From: Pseudomonas khavaziana
GTDB taxonomy: Bacteria; Pseudomonadota; Gammaproteobacteria; Pseudomonadales; Pseudomonadaceae
Assembly: GCF_019145205.1 (NCBI RefSeq)
Contig: NZ_JAHSTT010000005.1
Coordinates: forward strand, 1 to 64,000
DNA: 64,000 bases
Direction of reading: 5' to 3'
A program made the position numbers and the translations under genes. Under the pieces are notes generated by a model that saw nothing but the letters and a program-made list of their open reading frames with translations, had not been told where the DNA came from and made no database searches. This document shows, one piece after another, positions 9,977 through 18,155 of the stretch; position 1 is the stretch's first letter, and every line of letters begins with the position of its first letter.

Positions 9977-11235
9977 GCGGCACTAAAGTGCGGCCGACCC
10001 TGCGCTCGGTGATTGCCCGTGGGCATATGATCCTGGCCCTGGTGGCAGTCACCCTGGCCAGTGTGTCCCTGACCCTGCTCGGCGTACTTGCCCTGCGGGT
10101 TTATGCCGAGCACAACCTGCACCTGATCGCCCGTTCCATCAACTACACCGTGGAAGCGGCGGTGGTGTTCAACGACAGCGCGGCGGCCACCGAAGCCCTG
10201 AGCCTGATTGCCTCCACCGAGGAAGTGGCTCAGGCGGAAGTTTTCGATATCAACGGCAAGTTGCTGGCGCGCTGGGTACGCCCGGAAACCGGCATGTTGT
10301 CACGGGTCGAGCTGCAGATAGCGCACGCCCTGCTTGAACAGCCCATCAGTCAACCGATCCTGCGCCAAGGACAAACCGTGGGCAGCATCCACCTGGTCGG
10401 CCACGGTGGCAGTCTGTTGCGCTTCTTGCTCAGCGGTCTGGTCGGAATTCTGATCTGCACCGCTCTCAGCGCCTGGGTGGCCTTGCACTTGTCGCGGCGT
10501 CTGTTGAATGGCATCACCGTGCCACTGCAACGCCTGGCCGCCGTGGCCCACGCCGCCCGCAGCGAGCGTGACTTCGACCGCCGCGTTCCCTCCGCGCAGA
10601 TCGCCGAACTCGACAGCCTGGGCAGCGACTTCAATGCCCTGCTCGGCGAGATGGAAGCCTGGCAGAGCCACCTGCAAAGCGAGAACGAAACCCTGGCTCA
10701 CCAGGCCAGCCACGACAGCCTCACCGGCCTGCCCAACCGCGCGTTCTTCGAAGGCCGGTTGATCCGTGCCTTGCGCAGCGCAGCCAAGGTCAACGAGCAA
10801 GTGGCGGTGCTGTTTCTCGACAGCGACCGCTTCAAAGACATCAACGACAGCTTCGGCCACGCCGCCGGCGATGCCGTACTGGTAGCCGTTGCCGACCGCG
10901 TGCGTGCGCAACTGCGCGAGGATGACCTGGTGGCGCGCCTGGGCGGCGATGAATTTGCGGTATTGCTGGCGCCCCTGCACAAGGCCGAAGACGCCCAGCG
11001 CATCGCCGACAAGATCATTGCCAGCATGGACGTGCCGATCCCACTGCCAGGGAACACCCAGGTATTGACCTCCCTCAGTATCGGCATTGCCATTTATCCC
11101 GATCATGGCGCCACTCCCGGCACCTTGCTCAACGCCGCCGATACGGCGATGTACCAGGCCAAACGACTGTCCTCGGGCGGCCAGCAAACGGCGGAGTCGG
11201 AGCGCCCCGTCGTCAACGTTCAACACAGGAGTTGA
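9973..11235 (+). CDS. yfiN: YfiN/TpbB, membrane diguanylate cyclase
   Basis: This inner-membrane enzyme makes cyclic di-GMP from two GTP and controls biofilm and small-colony phenotypes in pseudomonads. The 420-aa product has a transmembrane segment at about 18-42, a periplasmic PAS-like region, a second transmembrane segment at about 150-172, a HAMP domain (about 173-230) and a GGDEF domain. The active site GGDEF is at 324-328. An intact RxxD inhibitory site lies at 315-318, so product feedback should work. It is coupled to yfiR (ATGA overlap) and followed directly by yfiB. Confidence 0.94.
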   Translation: MSGTKVRPTLRSVIARGHMILALVAVTLASVSLTLLGVLALRVYAEHNLHLIARSINYTVEAAVVFNDSAAATEALSLIASTEEVAQAEVFDINGKLLARWVRPETGMLSRVELQIAHALLEQPISQPILRQGQTVGSIHLVGHGGSLLRFLLSGLVGILICTALSAWVALHLSRRLLNGITVPLQRLAAVAHAARSERDFDRRVPSAQIAELDSLGSDFNALLGEMEAWQSHLQSENETLAHQASHDSLTGLPNRAFFEGRLIRALRSAAKVNEQVAVLFLDSDRFKDINDSFGHAAGDAVLVAVADRVRAQLREDDLVARLGGDEFAVLLAPLHKAEDAQRIADKIIASMDVPIPLPGNTQVLTSLSIGIAIYPDHGATPGTLLNAADTAMYQAKRLSSGGQQTAESERPVVNVQHRS

Positions 11236-11240
11236 TTCCC

Positions 11241-11732
11241 TTGTTCGCTAACACGCGCGTTTTGTTTATTTCTTTACTCGTTGCCTTCCTGGCCCTCAGC
11301 GGCTGCCAGACGCCACCGCCCAAGGGCCTGACCCCGGCGCAAGTCGCGGTGCTCAAACAACAAGGCTTCGAGCTGACCGACGAGGGCTGGGCCTTCGGCC
11401 TGTCCGGCAAGGTCCTGTTTGGCAGCGACGTCGAAACCCTCAACAAACCCAGCACCGACATCGTTGAGCGCATCGGTAGCGCCTTGGTTGGCGCGGGCAT
11501 CGAGCGCGTGCGCGTTGACGGCCACACCGATGCTTCCGGCAAAGAACCCTACAACGTGGCGCTCTCCCTGCGCCGCGCCAAAAGCGTCGGCAAGGTGCTG
11601 ACCCGCGTGGGTATGAAAGAAGAAAATATCCAACTACGCGGCCTGGGCAGCAGCGAGCCGGTGGCATCGAATACAACAACGGCAGGCCGAACCGAGAATC
11701 GCCGGGTGTCGATCGTAGTAATCGCGGACTAA
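11241..11732 (+). CDS. yfiB: YfiB, OmpA-family outer-membrane lipoprotein
   Basis: YfiB is a peptidoglycan-associated lipoprotein that sequesters YfiR under envelope stress and so switches YfiN on. The sequence has a signal peptide with lipobox LSGC (Cys22 from this start), the family segment QGFELTDEGWAFG, and an OmpA-like domain with VDGHTDASGKEPYN and RRAKSVGKVL. Start choice: the TTG at 11241 lies 9 nt after AGGAG. An in-frame TTG at 11232, overlapping the yfiN stop, is possible but sits on top of the Shine-Dalgarno. Either gives a proper lipoprotein signal. Confidence 0.9.
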   Translation: MFANTRVLFISLLVAFLALSGCQTPPPKGLTPAQVAVLKQQGFELTDEGWAFGLSGKVLFGSDVETLNKPSTDIVERIGSALVGAGIERVRVDGHTDASGKEPYNVALSLRRAKSVGKVLTRVGMKEENIQLRGLGSSEPVASNTTTAGRTENRRVSIVVIAD

Positions 11733-11767
11733 GGCAACTCACCGGCCTCAACCTGAAATACATTCAA

Positions 11768-11890
11768 AATGTGGGAGGGGCGGTGCGACGATTCGACTTG
11801 CTCCCGATAGCGGTGTGTCAGCCAGTATATCCGGTGACTGACGCGCCGCATCGGGAGCAAGTCGAATCGTCGCACCGCCCCTCCCACATT
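11768..11890. repeat. REPIN, G-rich family with expanded hairpin tips
   Basis: Two REP palindromes face each other and end in AATGTGGG/CCCACATT. In both, the usual GGGGGCTTGCTCCC core is replaced by a longer form in which GGTGCGACGATTCGA is inserted before CTTGCTCCCGAT. Both arms carry the insertion, so the two REPs match. The same form occurs at 30766-30888 and in one arm at 48844-48951. It sits directly after yfiB. Confidence 0.9.
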
Positions 11891-12078
11891 TGTTTTGCGG
11901 TGTGCTCGCGGGAGTGTATTGCTCGATGCGAAAACCTACCAACGACCATTAGGAGTTTTCTCTGTAGGAAAAGCCTGTCATGACGAATTTTAATGGCTGA
12001 GCTGATGAAGTTTCGCTTTTTCGCAAGTGGTGGGCCTAGTTAAATGGACGCTATAAATAACTACCGTAAAGGATTGCG
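11891..12078 (+). other. AT-rich intergenic stretch before the broken oxygenase gene
   Basis: This stretch is visibly AT-richer than the yfi operon. No reading frame with a ribosome-binding site is seen. A TATAAA hexamer occurs at 12052-12057, but no good -35 element lies at the right distance, so I do not call a promoter. The only clear signal is AAAGGA at 12068-12073, the Shine-Dalgarno of the next gene. Confidence 0.4.
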
Positions 12079-13026
12079 ATGAATATAAATGTCAGTAATT
12101 TTCGCCAGGAAGTATCTAAAGTCAGGCTTTCGAAAGTTGCATTTGCAGAGCTATTGACGGTAAGAGAATTATTCGAGATTGGAAGTCAAGGTGTTAGATT
12201 CGATACCAAGGTCGCTTACATCAATCCTCTACAGTCAAGCGTGCTGAGCGAGGAGCTGAATAGAATATGAAATATGATCGATCATGAAAGTCATGTCTTG
12301 ATTCTCGATGGCTTTAAGGTGGATAAACTTTCAAATTTCAAATCTCTGGTATGGACATTCGCTTCCTTGCTCGGTGTGCCAATGGTGCAGAATCATCTTG
12401 GTCATAAAGTTATTGAGGTTTATGACCGAGGCGGCGAAAGCATTGAGGAAGGTTCGAGATACCATCAAACCCGTCAGGGCGCCTACGTACATAACGATGG
12501 TGTAAGCGACCCGCTGCCTATCGATTACTTAATCCTGGCTTGTGGACAGAAAGCACTTTTAGGAGGTGAAAGCATTCTCATCGATGCAAGCGCGGTATAC
12601 GCGGAGCTAATGGCGTTCCCAGAAGTATTGGAAGAGCTCAAATGCGACTTCTTTTTTGAGAATCGTGGCATGTCAGAGGATGAGCAACTGTTTAAAGCCC
12701 CCATCCTCAGCTTTTCCAGTGAAGGTATTCCACTGATAAGATACTTTCGAGTCTACATTGAGTCAGCTCACCTTAAGGCAGGAGTGCCTTTAACAGCAGC
12801 TCAAACCCAGGCGCTGGACTTTCTGGATACTGTTCTCAATCAGTCATCGGTTCAGCATCGAGTACTGCTGGAGCCAGAGCAAGTGCTTATTTCAGCCGAT
12901 AACAAGTTTCTGCATACCCGCACGCACTTCATTGATATGAATGCTCCACGTTCCGAGATCAATGAAGCGGAGCGTTTGAGTGATCTGAATCGTTATATGC
13001 TACGGATTTGGTTACGCAAACAATGA
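12079..13026 (+). pseudogene. TauD/TfdA-type Fe(II)/2-oxoglutarate oxygenase, split by an in-frame TGA
   Basis: Two open stretches (63 codons, then 250 codons from ATG 12274) lie in the same frame, separated only by TGA at 12268-12270 and one AAT codon. Read through, they make about 315 residues, the usual size of clavaminate-synthase-like TauD proteins, and the break falls inside what would be a continuous helix-strand region. The downstream part keeps the metal triad: His73 and Asp75 (YVHND) and the distal His214 (FLHTRTHF), with arginines at 216, 240 and 244 for 2-oxoglutarate. The first part has a good Shine-Dalgarno (AAAGGA, 5 nt spacing). The second ATG has none: the nearest AGGAG ends 18 nt away. 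So this is most likely one gene with a nonsense mutation. Its substrate cannot be told. Base composition is AT-richer than the neighbours, suggesting transfer. Confidence 0.7.
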
Positions 13027-13078
13027 TGCATCCGTGTTCATAACGTAAGTCCTCTAATATTCGCCATAAGCCGAGCCC

Positions 13079-13927
13079 ATGGAAAATTCCGATATAGCGA
13101 TCACGTTGGTTTTGATCTCTGCCTTTATGCACGCCACTTGGAATGCCGTAGTTCGCGCCGGTAGTAGTCGCTTCATGACCTTGGCCATGGTCGATGGCAC
13201 CGCGCTAGTGATATGCCTGCTGGCGTTGCCGTTTGTCAGCGTGCCTGGCTTAGAGGTATGGGGCTATATACTCGTCTCCGTGGTGCTCAATACGGTCTAC
13301 CGGCTATTTTTGATTAAAGCGTACGAAACGGGTGACTTTGGTCAGGTTTACCCGGTGATGCGTGGGGTGCCACCCGTGTTGGTCGCGCTGTTTTCTTACT
13401 TTCTGCTGCATGAACAGTTGTCATGCCAGGCGTTGACGGGAGTGTTGCTGATTTGTGTGGGGATTATCAGCCTGACCTTTGTGCGCAGGATGACGGCGCA
13501 GATGTTCAAGCCGATCCTGATGGCGGTGTGCGCCGGTGCGTTTATTGCGTCTTACACGGTGGTGGATGCCAAAGGTGTAAGAGCCAGTGAGACGGTGCTG
13601 CAGTACATCATCTACCTGACAGTGTTCCAAAGTATTCCGATCCCGATGCTGGCGTTTTCCAAAGAGCGTTCAGCCTTGGCTCGTGCGATACGTGGGCATT
13701 GGCGAGTCGGGCTATTAGGCGGTGTTTTTTACCTGGCGTCTTACGGATTGGTGTTGTTTGCGTTGTCGCTGGACGCGGTGGCCAAGGTCTCAGCTCTGCG
13801 GGAAACCAGTGTTATTATCGGCGCCATTATTGCCGCGCTGTTCTTTCATGAACGGTTCGGTTGGCGACGGATGCTTTCGGCGTTCGTCATTGTTTGCGGG
13901 ATCATCTTGATCAAAGTGAGCACCTGA
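13079..13927 (+). CDS. EamA/DMT-family membrane transporter
   Basis: The 282-aa hydrophobic protein has about ten transmembrane helices arranged as two EamA repeats (about residues 8-140 and 145-280), as in the drug/metabolite transporter family of small-molecule exporters. The N-terminal AFMHATWNAVVRAG is typical of the family. The substrate is unknown. It follows the broken oxygenase gene by about 50 bp. Its stop codon shares one base with the start of the following LysR gene (TGATG), so the two are probably coupled. Base composition is intermediate between the oxygenase gene and the core genome. Confidence 0.88.
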   Translation: MENSDIAITLVLISAFMHATWNAVVRAGSSRFMTLAMVDGTALVICLLALPFVSVPGLEVWGYILVSVVLNTVYRLFLIKAYETGDFGQVYPVMRGVPPVLVALFSYFLLHEQLSCQALTGVLLICVGIISLTFVRRMTAQMFKPILMAVCAGAFIASYTVVDAKGVRASETVLQYIIYLTVFQSIPIPMLAFSKERSALARAIRGHWRVGLLGGVFYLASYGLVLFALSLDAVAKVSALRETSVIIGAIIAALFFHERFGWRRMLSAFVIVCGIILIKVST

Positions 13928-14874
13928 TGGCCCAGCGCCCGCCACCCACACCTATGCTTCAAGCGTTCGTCAGCGCTGCGCAAACCGGTAGCTTTGCGCG
14001 TGCAGCGTCTGAGCTTAACCTCACCGCCAGTGCCATTAGCCATCAAATTGCGGGCTTGGAGGAGTGGTGGGGCGTGTCGTTGTTTGAGCGGCACTCGCGT
14101 GGCGTCAAACTGACGGTGGCAGGGCAGGCTTTGTTGCCGGTTACCGATGGTTTCTTCAAATCGCTGGATGGGGTGCTGCATTCACTCAACCCCGGTAAAT
14201 CCCAACCGTTGTACCTCTCCTGCACGTCTTCTCTATGTTCGACATGGCTGATCCCCAGGATGCACGGTTCTCACACTGAGGCTTCATTCAACTTAGATCT
14301 GGTGTTGACCAGCGCCGACATGAACCGCGCTAGCCTGGAGGCTCATCAATACGATGTCGCAGTGGTGATGGGGTATGGTAATTACCCGGATCATCACGTC
14401 GAATTACTGATGCGCGATGCGGTGTTCCCGGTTTGTTCGCCGGAGTTTCTGCGGTTGAAGGGTGATATTGCACTGGCGGATGTCGCCCGGTATCCGCTGA
14501 TTCATCGGGTGGACGATCAGGTGTGTCCGGGGTGGGAAAGCTGGTTTGCGTTTCAGGGGCTGGCGGCGCCGCCTTATCACCACGGGCCGAGATTTCCGGA
14601 TTCGAGCCTCGCGATCAGTCTGGCGGTGAAGGGGGGAGGGATAGCGCTGGGCAGGACTGCATTAGTGTATGACCAATTGGACGATGGTGCGTTAGTTGCG
14701 TTGAATAGTCCCGTGATGATGTCTCCAGCGGCCTACTACATCATTTGTCAAAACGGGCGTCAGTCGGAGCCGGATATTGCTCGGCTGATTGAATGGCTCA
14801 AGAGCAGTGCAGGTGAGTTTCTGAGCGAAGTTCGGGCTCGGTATCCGCAGATAGCCGGGGCTGGTGGGGTTTAA
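13927..14874 (+). CDS. LysR-family regulator, GcvA-like
   Basis: This is a 315-aa LysR-type regulator. An N-terminal helix-turn-helix (LQAFVSAAQTGSFARAASEL to about residue 60, with SAISHQIAGLEEWWGVSLFE) is followed by a substrate-binding domain whose PGWESWFAF segment is typical of the GcvA subgroup. The frame is open from 13861, but the ATG at 13927, overlapping the transporter stop, gives the normal LysR N-terminus. It probably regulates its own small cluster (oxygenase, exporter). Unusually for LysR, it is co-directional with these genes rather than divergent. Confidence 0.88.
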   Translation: MAQRPPPTPMLQAFVSAAQTGSFARAASELNLTASAISHQIAGLEEWWGVSLFERHSRGVKLTVAGQALLPVTDGFFKSLDGVLHSLNPGKSQPLYLSCTSSLCSTWLIPRMHGSHTEASFNLDLVLTSADMNRASLEAHQYDVAVVMGYGNYPDHHVELLMRDAVFPVCSPEFLRLKGDIALADVARYPLIHRVDDQVCPGWESWFAFQGLAAPPYHHGPRFPDSSLAISLAVKGGGIALGRTALVYDQLDDGALVALNSPVMMSPAAYYIICQNGRQSEPDIARLIEWLKSSAGEFLSEVRARYPQIAGAGGV

Positions 14875-14876
14875 AT

Positions 14877-14904
14877 ATGGGAGGGAGCAAGGCTCCTCCC
14901 ACAT
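14877..14904. repeat. Solitary REP-like palindrome
   Basis: A short hairpin, ATGGGAGGGAGC/GGCTCCTCCCACAT with two loop bases, lies between the convergent ends of the LysR gene and the DUF3077 gene. It is a degenerate single copy of the G-rich REP family and may act as a two-way transcription terminator. Confidence 0.7.
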
Positions 14905-14919
14905 TCGGGCGGTGTTCGT

Positions 14920-15210
14920 TTAACTTCCCGGCGTCATCGCCTGCGTCAAGTCATCCACCACGGCCTTACCCATTCCACACAGATAATGCGCGGCCCATGC
15001 ATATTGCTCGCCGCGTACATCCATGGCGGCTTCCATCGCGAGTTTCTTTGAGTAAAAAAGCAGGGTGGAGGCGTGTTCCAAGGCTTCCTCAATCGGCATG
15101 CCGGCATTGACGCGGAACAACGGTTTTTGGTTTTCGCCGTAATCGCCGAAGGTGACGACGCCGAGGGTGATGATGGAGGAAAGCGGTGGGTCGGGAATGA
15201 TTTTGCTCAT
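14920..15210 (-). CDS. DUF3077 domain protein
   Basis: This is a 96-aa protein of unknown function. The central segment FRVNAGMPIEEALEHASTLL matches the DUF3077 pattern that recurs in many small Pseudomonas proteins. The ATG at 15210 is chosen because an upstream in-frame extension to 15243 lacks a ribosome-binding site and would enter the structured leader. No membrane segment or signal peptide is seen. It is a single gene preceded by a strongly folded element (15270-15346). Confidence 0.75.
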   Translation of the reverse strand: MSKIIPDPPLSSIITLGVVTFGDYGENQKPLFRVNAGMPIEEALEHASTLLFYSKKLAMEAAMDVRGEQYAWAAHYLCGMGKAVVDDLTQAMTPGS

Positions 15211-15269
15211 GGTGATTGCTCTCTGTTGAGTTAGAGCCGCCACATCACATCGCTAAACATGAAGAGGGT

Positions 15270-15346
15270 GGCAGCTGTGTGCAGGTTAGCGATCCGGGCC
15301 AGAGCGCATCCCGGGTAGACTCGAAAGTCTCCCGCACACAGCCGCC
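15270..15346 (-). ncRNA. Candidate structured RNA upstream of the DUF3077 gene
   Basis: Read on the minus strand, a 13-bp outer stem (GGCGGCTGTGTGC with GCACACAGCTGCC, one mismatch) closes about 51 nt. Those contain a second stem GGGAGACT-TTCG-AGTCT(A)CCC and a third GGG/CCC stem around ATGCGCTCTGG, giving a three-way junction. The element ends about 60 nt before the ATG at 15210. The motif TTTAGCG recurs three times around it (complements near 15251, 15353 and 15416). I do not recognise an Rfam family. An 85-codon frame crosses it but looks non-coding. The rest of 15211-15541 shows nothing else. Confidence 0.45.
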
Positions 15347-15541
15347 ATAAAACGCTAAAAGCTGACGGACGCCAGCTAATACTGTTTGGGGCAGTGTCAC
15401 GCTCGAAACCCGGATCGCTAAACCCGATCGCTGATGTGCAGCGACCCAGGGAGGCTAGTGATCCAAACGCTACAGCGCAATAGGCCAAGGATTCTCTAGG
15501 AAACGTCCTGCAATTTAAAGAGAATCGTCGTTGCTGGCGCT

Positions 15542-16489
15542 TTAATCCGCAAACCTGATCTCCCGCGTCTCCCCCATCAACAACCCCTGATTCTGCTCAG
15601 TCACCTCCCTGATGTAATCCCACAACAACGTAATCCGCTTCAACTTGCGCAAATCTTCCCGGCAATACATCCAGAACTGCCGCGTAATCGCAATCTGCTC
15701 CCCCAGCACCGGCAACAGCCGCGGATCCTGCGCCGCCAGAAAGCACGGCAGTATCGCCATCGACCTTCCCTGCTGCGCCGCCACGTACTGCGCGATCACG
15801 CTGGTACTGCGCAGGCTGGCGCTGGCACCGGGCACCACATTCGCCAGGTACAACAGCTCCGAGCTGAACGCCAGGTCATCCACATAACTGATAAACGGAT
15901 GCTCGGCCAAATCCGCAGGTTTGCGGATCGGCGGGTGTTGGTCGAGGTAGTCCTGGGTCGCATACAACTGCAATTTGTAGTCACACAGTTTGCAGCACAC
16001 ATAGGGCCCGTGCTCCGGGCGTTCCAGGGCGATGACGATGTCGGCTTCGCGCTTGGACAGGCTGATGAAGTGCGGCAGCGGCAGGATATCCACCGAGATC
16101 GCAGGATAGGTGTCGACGAAATGGCTCAATTGCGGGGTGACGAAGAAGCTGCCAAACCCTTCGGTGCAGCCCATGCGCACGTGGCCGGACAGCGCCACGC
16201 CGGAGCCGGAGACTTGTTCGCAGGCCATGTGCAAGGTGCTTTCGATGGTCTCCGCGTAGCCCAGCAGCCGTTGGCCCTCGGTGGTGAGGACAAAGCCGTT
16301 GGTCCGGGATTTTTCGAACAGCAGGGTACCGAGCGACACTTCTAATGAGCTGATGCGCCGCGACACGGTGGTGTAGTCCACTGCCAGGCGCTTGGCAGCC
16401 ACGCTGGCCTTGCGGGTGCGGGCCACTTCGAGGAAAAACTTCAGGTCATCCCAGTTCAGGGTGCCCAGGGAGGTGATGTTTTTTTGCAT
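15542..16489 (-). CDS. LysR-family regulator, divergent from mmsAB
   Basis: This is a 315-aa LysR-type regulator with an N-terminal HTH (LNWDDLKFFLEVARTRKASV, VSRRISSLEVSLGTLLFE) and a type-2 periplasmic-binding-like effector domain. The ATG at 16489 gives the normal N-terminus; a longer frame to 16564 would cross the divergent promoter region. It faces mmsA across about 130 bp, so it most likely controls mmsAB. P. aeruginosa uses an AraC-type MmsR for this instead. The effector (an intermediate of valine or 3-hydroxypropionate breakdown?) is inference. Confidence 0.88.
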   Translation of the reverse strand: MQKNITSLGTLNWDDLKFFLEVARTRKASVAAKRLAVDYTTVSRRISSLEVSLGTLLFEKSRTNGFVLTTEGQRLLGYAETIESTLHMACEQVSGSGVALSGHVRMGCTEGFGSFFVTPQLSHFVDTYPAISVDILPLPHFISLSKREADIVIALERPEHGPYVCCKLCDYKLQLYATQDYLDQHPPIRKPADLAEHPFISYVDDLAFSSELLYLANVVPGASASLRSTSVIAQYVAAQQGRSMAILPCFLAAQDPRLLPVLGEQIAITRQFWMYCREDLRKLKRITLLWDYIREVTEQNQGLLMGETREIRFAD

Positions 16490-16505
16490 ATTGGACCGGC
16501 TTTTA

Positions 16506-16532
16506 TGTGCGTTCTTATTAGAAGTTTGCACA
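16506..16532. promoter_or_regulatory. Candidate LysR operator between the regulator and mmsA
   Basis: The dyad TGTGC...GCACA (27 bp in all) encloses the inner perfect inverted repeat TTCT-TATT-AGAA. It lies 17 bp upstream of the regulator start and about 90 bp before mmsA, where a LysR activator/autorepressor would bind. Confidence 0.4.
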
Positions 16533-16622
16533 TCTATACTCCAAAAACAGTCCGAACGCCTCATTCTTCAAGGCGATTCAACGCCTTGGTTCTCTGCATA
16601 AATACAAGATTCTGGAGACCAC

Positions 16623-18140
16623 ATGAACGCATCTGCCGATATTTCCGTGCAACAGGTCAAGTTGCTGATCAACGGCGAGTGGGTCGAGTCCAAGACCACG
16701 CAGTGGCAAGACATCGTCAACCCGGCCACCCAGCAGGTGCTGGCCAAAGTCCCATTCGCCACTGCCGATGAAGTCAACGCTGCCATCGACGCCGCCTATC
16801 GTGCCTTCCAGACCTGGAAGCTGACGCCTATCGGCGCGCGCATGCGCATCATGCTCAAGCTGCAAGCCTTGATCCGTGAACATTCCAAGCGTATCGCCGT
16901 GGTCCTCAGCAATGAGCAGGGCAAGACCATTGCCGATGCCGAAGGTGATATTTTCCGTGGCCTGGAAGTGGTCGAGCACGCCTGCTCCATCGGCACCTTG
17001 CAAATGGGCGAGTTCGCCGAGAATGTAGCCGGTGGCGTCGACACCTACACCCTGCGCCAGCCTATCGGCGTGTGCGCCGGCATCACCCCATTCAACTTCC
17101 CGGCGATGATTCCGCTGTGGATGTTCCCGATGGCCATCGCCTGCGGGAACACCTTCGTCCTCAAGCCATCCGAGCAGGACCCGCTGTCGACCATGCTGCT
17201 GGTAGAGCTGGCGCTGGAAGCCGGGGTACCGGCTGGCGTACTCAACGTGGTGCATGGCGGCAAGGACGTGGTGGATGCACTCTGCACCCACAAAGACATC
17301 AAGGCCGTATCCTTCGTCGGTTCGACCGCCGTGGGCACCCATGTCTACGACCTGGCCGGCAAGCACGGCAAGCGTGTGCAGTCGATGATGGGCGCCAAGA
17401 ACCACGCCGTTGTGCTGCCGGATGCCAACCGCGAACACACCCTCAATGCCCTCGTCGGCGCCGGTTTCGGCGCGGCGGGCCAGCGTTGCATGGCCACTTC
17501 GGTGGTGGTGCTGGTGGGGGCGGCCAAGCAGTGGCTGCCGGACCTCAAGGCCCTGGCGCAGAAGCTCAAGGTCAACGCCGGCAGCGAAGCCGGCACCGAC
17601 GTCGGCCCGGTGATCTCCAAGCGCGCCAAGGCACGCATCCTGGAGCTGATCGAAAGCGGCGTGAAGGAAGGCGCCAAGCTGGAACTGGATGGCCGCGATA
17701 TCAAGGTGCCGGGCTTCGAACAAGGTAACTTTGTCGGCCCGACCCTGTTCTCGGGCGTCACCACCGACATGCGCATCTACACCGAGGAAATCTTCGGGCC
17801 GGTGCTGGTGGTGCTGGAAGTCGACACCCTCGATCAAGCCATAGCCCTGGTCAACGCCAACCCGTTCGGCAACGGCACTGGCCTGTTCACCCAGAGCGGT
17901 GCGGCGGCGCGCAAGTTCCAGAGCGAAATCGACGTGGGCCAGGTCGGTATCAACATCCCGATCCCGGTGCCAGTACCGTTCTTCAGCTTCACCGGCTCCC
18001 GTGGCTCCAAGCTCGGCGACCTCGGCCCGTATGGCAAGCAAGTGGTGCAGTTCTACACCCAGACCAAAACCGTCACCAGCCGCTGGTTCGATGACGACAC
18101 CGTCAACGATGGCGTCAACACCACCATCAACCTGCGCTGA
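16623..18140 (+). CDS. mmsA: Methylmalonate-semialdehyde dehydrogenase (CoA-acylating)
   Basis: This enzyme converts methylmalonate semialdehyde (and malonate semialdehyde) to propionyl-CoA (acetyl-CoA), using NAD and CoA, at the end of valine and beta-alanine degradation. The 505-aa aldehyde dehydrogenase has [17 protein letters not shown] (about 154-169), the glycine motif FVGSTAVG (about 231-238) and the catalytic Cys289 in GQRCMATS. The last segment has the family motif [20 protein letters not shown]. mmsB follows after 15 bp, so they form one operon. Confidence 0.95.
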   Translation: MNASADISVQQVKLLINGEWVESKTTQWQDIVNPATQQVLAKVPFATADEVNAAIDAAYRAFQTWKLTPIGARMRIMLKLQALIREHSKRIAVVLSNEQGKTIADAEGDIFRGLEVVEHACSIGTLQMGEFAENVAGGVDTYTLRQPIGVCAGITPFNFPAMIPLWMFPMAIACGNTFVLKPSEQDPLSTMLLVELALEAGVPAGVLNVVHGGKDVVDALCTHKDIKAVSFVGSTAVGTHVYDLAGKHGKRVQSMMGAKNHAVVLPDANREHTLNALVGAGFGAAGQRCMATSVVVLVGAAKQWLPDLKALAQKLKVNAGSEAGTDVGPVISKRAKARILELIESGVKEGAKLELDGRDIKVPGFEQGNFVGPTLFSGVTTDMRIYTEEIFGPVLVVLEVDTLDQAIALVNANPFGNGTGLFTQSGAAARKFQSEIDVGQVGINIPIPVPVPFFSFTGSRGSKLGDLGPYGKQVVQFYTQTKTVTSRWFDDDTVNDGVNTTINLR

Positions 18141-18155
18141 ACCTGGGAGACGACC

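Noticed and set aside
12268..12270. TGA as a selenocysteine codon in the oxygenase
   Set aside because: No SECIS-like hairpin was seen directly after it, and the position is not a catalytic residue of TauD-type enzymes. A nonsense mutation is simpler.
15231..15488. 85-codon frame on the minus strand upstream of the DUF3077 gene
   Set aside because: It crosses the structured element, has no ribosome-binding site and no recognisable protein pattern.
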